Part shown: positions 31,897 through 33,862 of the stretch, in pieces
How the letters are laid out: each line of letters begins with the position of its first letter
Numbering within the stretch: the first letter of the stretch is position 1
Source: Gordonia sp. 'Campus'
GTDB lineage: Bacteria; Actinomycetota; Actinomycetes; Mycobacteriales; Mycobacteriaceae
Direction: 5' to 3'
Assembly: GCF_022206305.1 (NCBI RefSeq)
Contig: NZ_JAKOIW010000015.1
Span: forward strand, 1-33,862
DNA length: 33,862 bases
Program-made: the position numbers and the translations under genes
The notes under the pieces: generated by a model
Told to the model about the DNA's origin: nothing
What the model saw: only the letters and a program-made list of their open reading frames with translations
Databases searched by the model: none

Positions 31897-32663
31897 CCGG
31901 GCGTGCCTTTCCGATCGTTGCCGTAATCGTGGTTGCGATGACACTCGTTCTCGCCTCTTGTAGTGAAAAGCCTACGGATAATGCCTACGATGCGGCACCG
32001 TCCATTTCGACGCAGATGCAGGATAGGCCACCTGGATTCGATGTTACGTTCCGCTGGCTAGGAAACGACGACTTGAACCTGTTCAGTCCGATGGGGACAT
32101 TCGTGCGTGCGTATGTCGAGTCCTTTTATCTCGCAAACGAGGGGCAGTCCACTGCGTGGGGCTATCCAGGCTTCATAGATGCGTCGACACCGGACATTCG
32201 GGACCGGGTCCGTGACTTACCTAGTGAGAGTGCTGATGGGGGGCTCGTCGGGACGAGTGTCTTTGTCGCGGCCAGCCGAGAAGATCGCGGTGACCGAACC
32301 AGGTTCATACTGTGCGAATACGGGTTTGCGTCCAGCGGAGGTTTCGGGGGTCGAGGCGTTTGGACGAACTACGTCAAGAGCGCGGTGCCCACTGTTATCG
32401 GTCTCAGAAGATCAGGCCAGGTGCCACCTGCTGACCAGCGAGGTGCCGTGCGCGGACCGCAACGGAGTGTCTTCGGCGGGTGGCATGTGGACGAATTCGA
32501 ATTCATCGCGGTCGGTGGGCGATTTTCGGCCGAGATGGAGATTTGCCGTACTCAACCAATACCCGAAGGGGTGGTATCGGAAGACTTCGTTCCGGGCCAA
32601 CGCAGTAGCTCGCCGCGTCCCCCTGAGCCCCAATACCCCGGCTGGCCGGCCCACGGTCTCTGA
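31890..32663 (+). CDS. Putative lipoprotein, partner of the large WXG-domain protein
   Basis: 257 residues. A signal peptide ([15 protein letters not shown]) ends in the lipobox LASC, with the lipidated Cys at 24. The mature part starts with a Ser/Thr/Pro-poor linker and then [38 protein letters not shown]; no known domain was recognised. It would sit on the outer face of the membrane. The ATG at 31890 overlaps the large gene by seven bases; a GTG at 31893 (GTGA overlap) is as likely. G+C is low (near 52% in sampled lines), and a TTA codon occurs at 32217-32219. Adjacent position suggests a receptor, chaperone or immunity role, but this is inference. Confidence 0.65.
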   Translation: MVTGRAFPIVAVIVVAMTLVLASCSEKPTDNAYDAAPSISTQMQDRPPGFDVTFRWLGNDDLNLFSPMGTFVRAYVESFYLANEGQSTAWGYPGFIDASTPDIRDRVRDLPSESADGGLVGTSVFVAASREDRGDRTRFILCEYGFASSGGFGGRGVWTNYVKSAVPTVIGLRRSGQVPPADQRGAVRGPQRSVFGGWHVDEFEFIAVGGRFSAEMEICRTQPIPEGVVSEDFVPGQRSSSPRPPEPQYPGWPAHGL

Positions 32664-32701
32664 GACACTCGAGCGCTTTCGTCCGTACGAACCCCGCGCC
32701 C

Positions 32702-32707
32702 TACACT
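32702..32707 (+). promoter_or_regulatory. -10 box (TACACT) of rpe, leaderless
   Basis: TACACT fits TANNNT and ends eight bases before the rpe ATG, so the mRNA would be leaderless or nearly so. No Shine-Dalgarno is present. The box lies just after the lipoprotein stop and marks the return to the core genome. Confidence 0.5.
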
Positions 32708-32715
32708 TGTCGACC

Positions 32716-33420
32716 ATGTGCACCGCCGGTTCCGCGCCCATGATCGCTCCGTCCATCCTGTCCGCGGACTTCGCGAATCTCGCCGCCGAGGCGGCGGCCG
32801 TCGCTCAGCCGGGTGCCACCCGCGCCGACTGGTTGCATGTCGATGTCATGGACGCGCATTTCGTGCCCAATCTGACCCTCGGGCTGCCGATCGTGGAGAG
32901 CCTGCTGAAGGCCACCGACATCCCGCTCGACTGCCACCTGATGATCGAGAACCCGGAGCGTTGGGCGCCGCCGTACGCGGAGGCCGGCGCATACAACGTG
33001 ACGTTCCATGCGGAGGCCACCGAGAACCCGATCGCCGTGGGCCGCGACATCCGTGCGGCGGGCGCGAAGGCGGGTCTGTCGATCAAGCCGGGCACCGCGC
33101 TCGAGCCGTACCTGGAGATCCTGCGCGAGTTCGACACCTTGCTGATCATGAGCGTCGAGCCCGGGTTCGGTGGCCAGAAGTTCATGCCCGAGGTTCTCGA
33201 GAAGGCCCGCGCGATAAGGAAGTTCATCGACGCGGAGGATCTGACGCTCCTCGTCGAGATCGACGGCGGCATCAACGCCGACACCATCGAGGAAGCGGCC
33301 GAGGCCGGTATCGACTGCTTCGTCGCCGGGTCTGCCGTCTACGGCGCCGACGATCCGGGACAGGCCGTCGCGGCGCTTCGTGAGTCCGCCGCCACCGCTC
33401 GGGCCCAGAACCAGAACTGA
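32716..33420 (+). CDS. rpe: Ribulose-phosphate 3-epimerase
   Basis: Interconverts ribulose 5-phosphate and xylulose 5-phosphate in the pentose phosphate pathway. 234 residues, a TIM barrel. [53 protein letters not shown] and [11 protein letters not shown] are the family motifs, with the catalytic Asp in VMD and in EIDGG. One oddity: the usually invariant Gly of MDGHFVPN is Ala47. The ATG at 32716 is chosen from the -10 box and because [15 protein letters not shown] matches the mycobacterial N-terminus; a longer frame upstream overlaps the lipoprotein and is not used. It is followed by ribD, as in M. tuberculosis (Rv1408-Rv1409). Confidence 0.95.
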   Translation: MCTAGSAPMIAPSILSADFANLAAEAAAVAQPGATRADWLHVDVMDAHFVPNLTLGLPIVESLLKATDIPLDCHLMIENPERWAPPYAEAGAYNVTFHAEATENPIAVGRDIRAAGAKAGLSIKPGTALEPYLEILREFDTLLIMSVEPGFGGQKFMPEVLEKARAIRKFIDAEDLTLLVEIDGGINADTIEEAAEAGIDCFVAGSAVYGADDPGQAVAALRESAATARAQNQN

Positions 33421-33457
33421 CCCAAACCAAAACTGACGCAGAATCAGACCTGACCCG

Positions 33458-33862
33458 ATGGACATCGCCGCCGCCATGGATCGCGCGATCCGTGCATCCG
33501 CCGAGGCGATGGGGATCAGCTCGCCGAACCCCCCGGTGGGTGCGGTGATCCTGGCGGACGACGGCACCGTCGCCGGTGTCGGCGCCACCCAGCCACCGGG
33601 CGGAGCACATGCCGAGGTCATGGCCCTGCGCGCTGCCGGCGAGGCGGCACGCGGCGGAACCGCGATCGTCACCCTCGAACCGTGCAACCACACCGGCCGC
33701 ACCGGACCCTGTGCCGAGGCGCTCATCGAGGCCGGGATCGCCGAGGTCCACTACGCGGTGAGCGATCCGAACCCGATCGCGGCGGGCGGGGCCGACAGGT
33801 TGCGGGCTGCGGGGGTGCACGTGACCGGGGGAGTGGCCGTCGACACCGTCGAGAACGGTCCG
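33458..33862 (+). CDS. ribD: Riboflavin biosynthesis deaminase/reductase RibD, 3'-truncated by window edge
   Basis: Bifunctional deaminase and reductase of riboflavin synthesis; the first 135 residues are present and cover the deaminase domain. The zinc site is visible: GGAHAEVMAL with the catalytic Glu, and EPCNHTGRTGPC with the two Cys ligands. SSPNPPVGAVI is the usual N-terminal block, and VSDPNPIAAGGADRLRAAG follows. The reductase domain lies beyond the window. The ATG at 33458 follows rpe after 37 bases and has no strong ribosome-binding site. The gap contains three degenerate copies of a CTGAC-containing repeat. Confidence 0.93.
   Translation, partial: MDIAAAMDRAIRASAEAMGISSPNPPVGAVILADDGTVAGVGATQPPGGAHAEVMALRAAGEAARGGTAIVTLEPCNHTGRTGPCAEALIEAGIAEVHYAVSDPNPIAAGGADRLRAAGVHVTGGVAVDTVENGP

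Noticed and set aside
33403..33457. Degenerate repeats with AACTGAC between rpe and ribD
   Set aside because: Three imperfect copies at 16-17 base spacing; short and partly inside the rpe C-terminal codons for Gln/Asn. Probably local slippage with no clear role.

Overview
This is a GC-rich window (roughly two thirds G+C by eye) from an actinobacterium of the order Mycobacteriales. Gordonia or a close relative such as Rhodococcus is the best guess. The evidence is close protein similarity, from memory, to Mycobacterium tuberculosis gene products (chorismate synthase, PyrB, PyrC, mIHF, Rpe), GTG/TTG starts, TANNNT promoters placed for leaderless mRNAs, an actinobacterial helicase-less PriA, and gene order matching two M. 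tuberculosis blocks (Rv2553c-Rv2533c and Rv1379-Rv1409) joined end to end. No tRNA, rRNA, CRISPR array, insertion sequence or phage gene was found.

Layout. (1) 1-5832: the 3' part of mltG (peptidoglycan lytic transglycosylase), then the shikimate genes aroE, aroC, aroK and aroB, with a small A24-type prepilin peptidase between aroE and aroC. aroQ (3-dehydroquinate dehydratase), which follows aroB in mycobacteria, is absent here. (2) 5833-8722: a perfect hairpin terminator, a reverse-strand membrane protein, and the divergent pepQ-efp-nusB group; both divergent promoters sit so that their mRNAs would be leaderless. (3) 8723-17707: the pyrimidine operon pyrR-pyrB-(12-codon ORF)-pyrC-membrane protein-carA-carB-pyrF. 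Its leader carries a PyrR-binding hairpin that overlaps the pyrR Shine-Dalgarno, so uridine nucleotides probably control translation of pyrR and, by coupling, of the overlapping genes behind it. The operon encodes carbamoyl phosphate synthesis, aspartate transcarbamylase, dihydroorotase and OMP decarboxylase; pyrD and pyrE are not in the window. (4) 17708-26696: mihF (nucleoid protein) with a long structured leader, gmk, rpoZ, coaBC, metK, priA, fmt and rsmB, a housekeeping run linking nucleotides, cofactors, replication restart and translation initiation.

(5) 26697-32715 is the accessory part, inserted between rsmB and rpe, which are neighbours in M. tuberculosis as I recall it. It holds an ArsR-type regulator overlapping an AHSA1/SRPBCC protein, a DUF222/HNH endonuclease of the 13E12 type with a possible SOS box at its start codon, and an overlapping three-gene unit: an EspC-like small protein, an 841-residue protein with an N-terminal WXG motif (candidate type VII secretion substrate, 'TPR repeat region' type), and a lipoprotein. 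G+C falls from about 73% at the start of the large gene to about 50% at its end and in the lipoprotein. This unit is the best candidate for an undescribed system. (6) 32716-33862: rpe and the 5' part of ribD, returning to the core genome.
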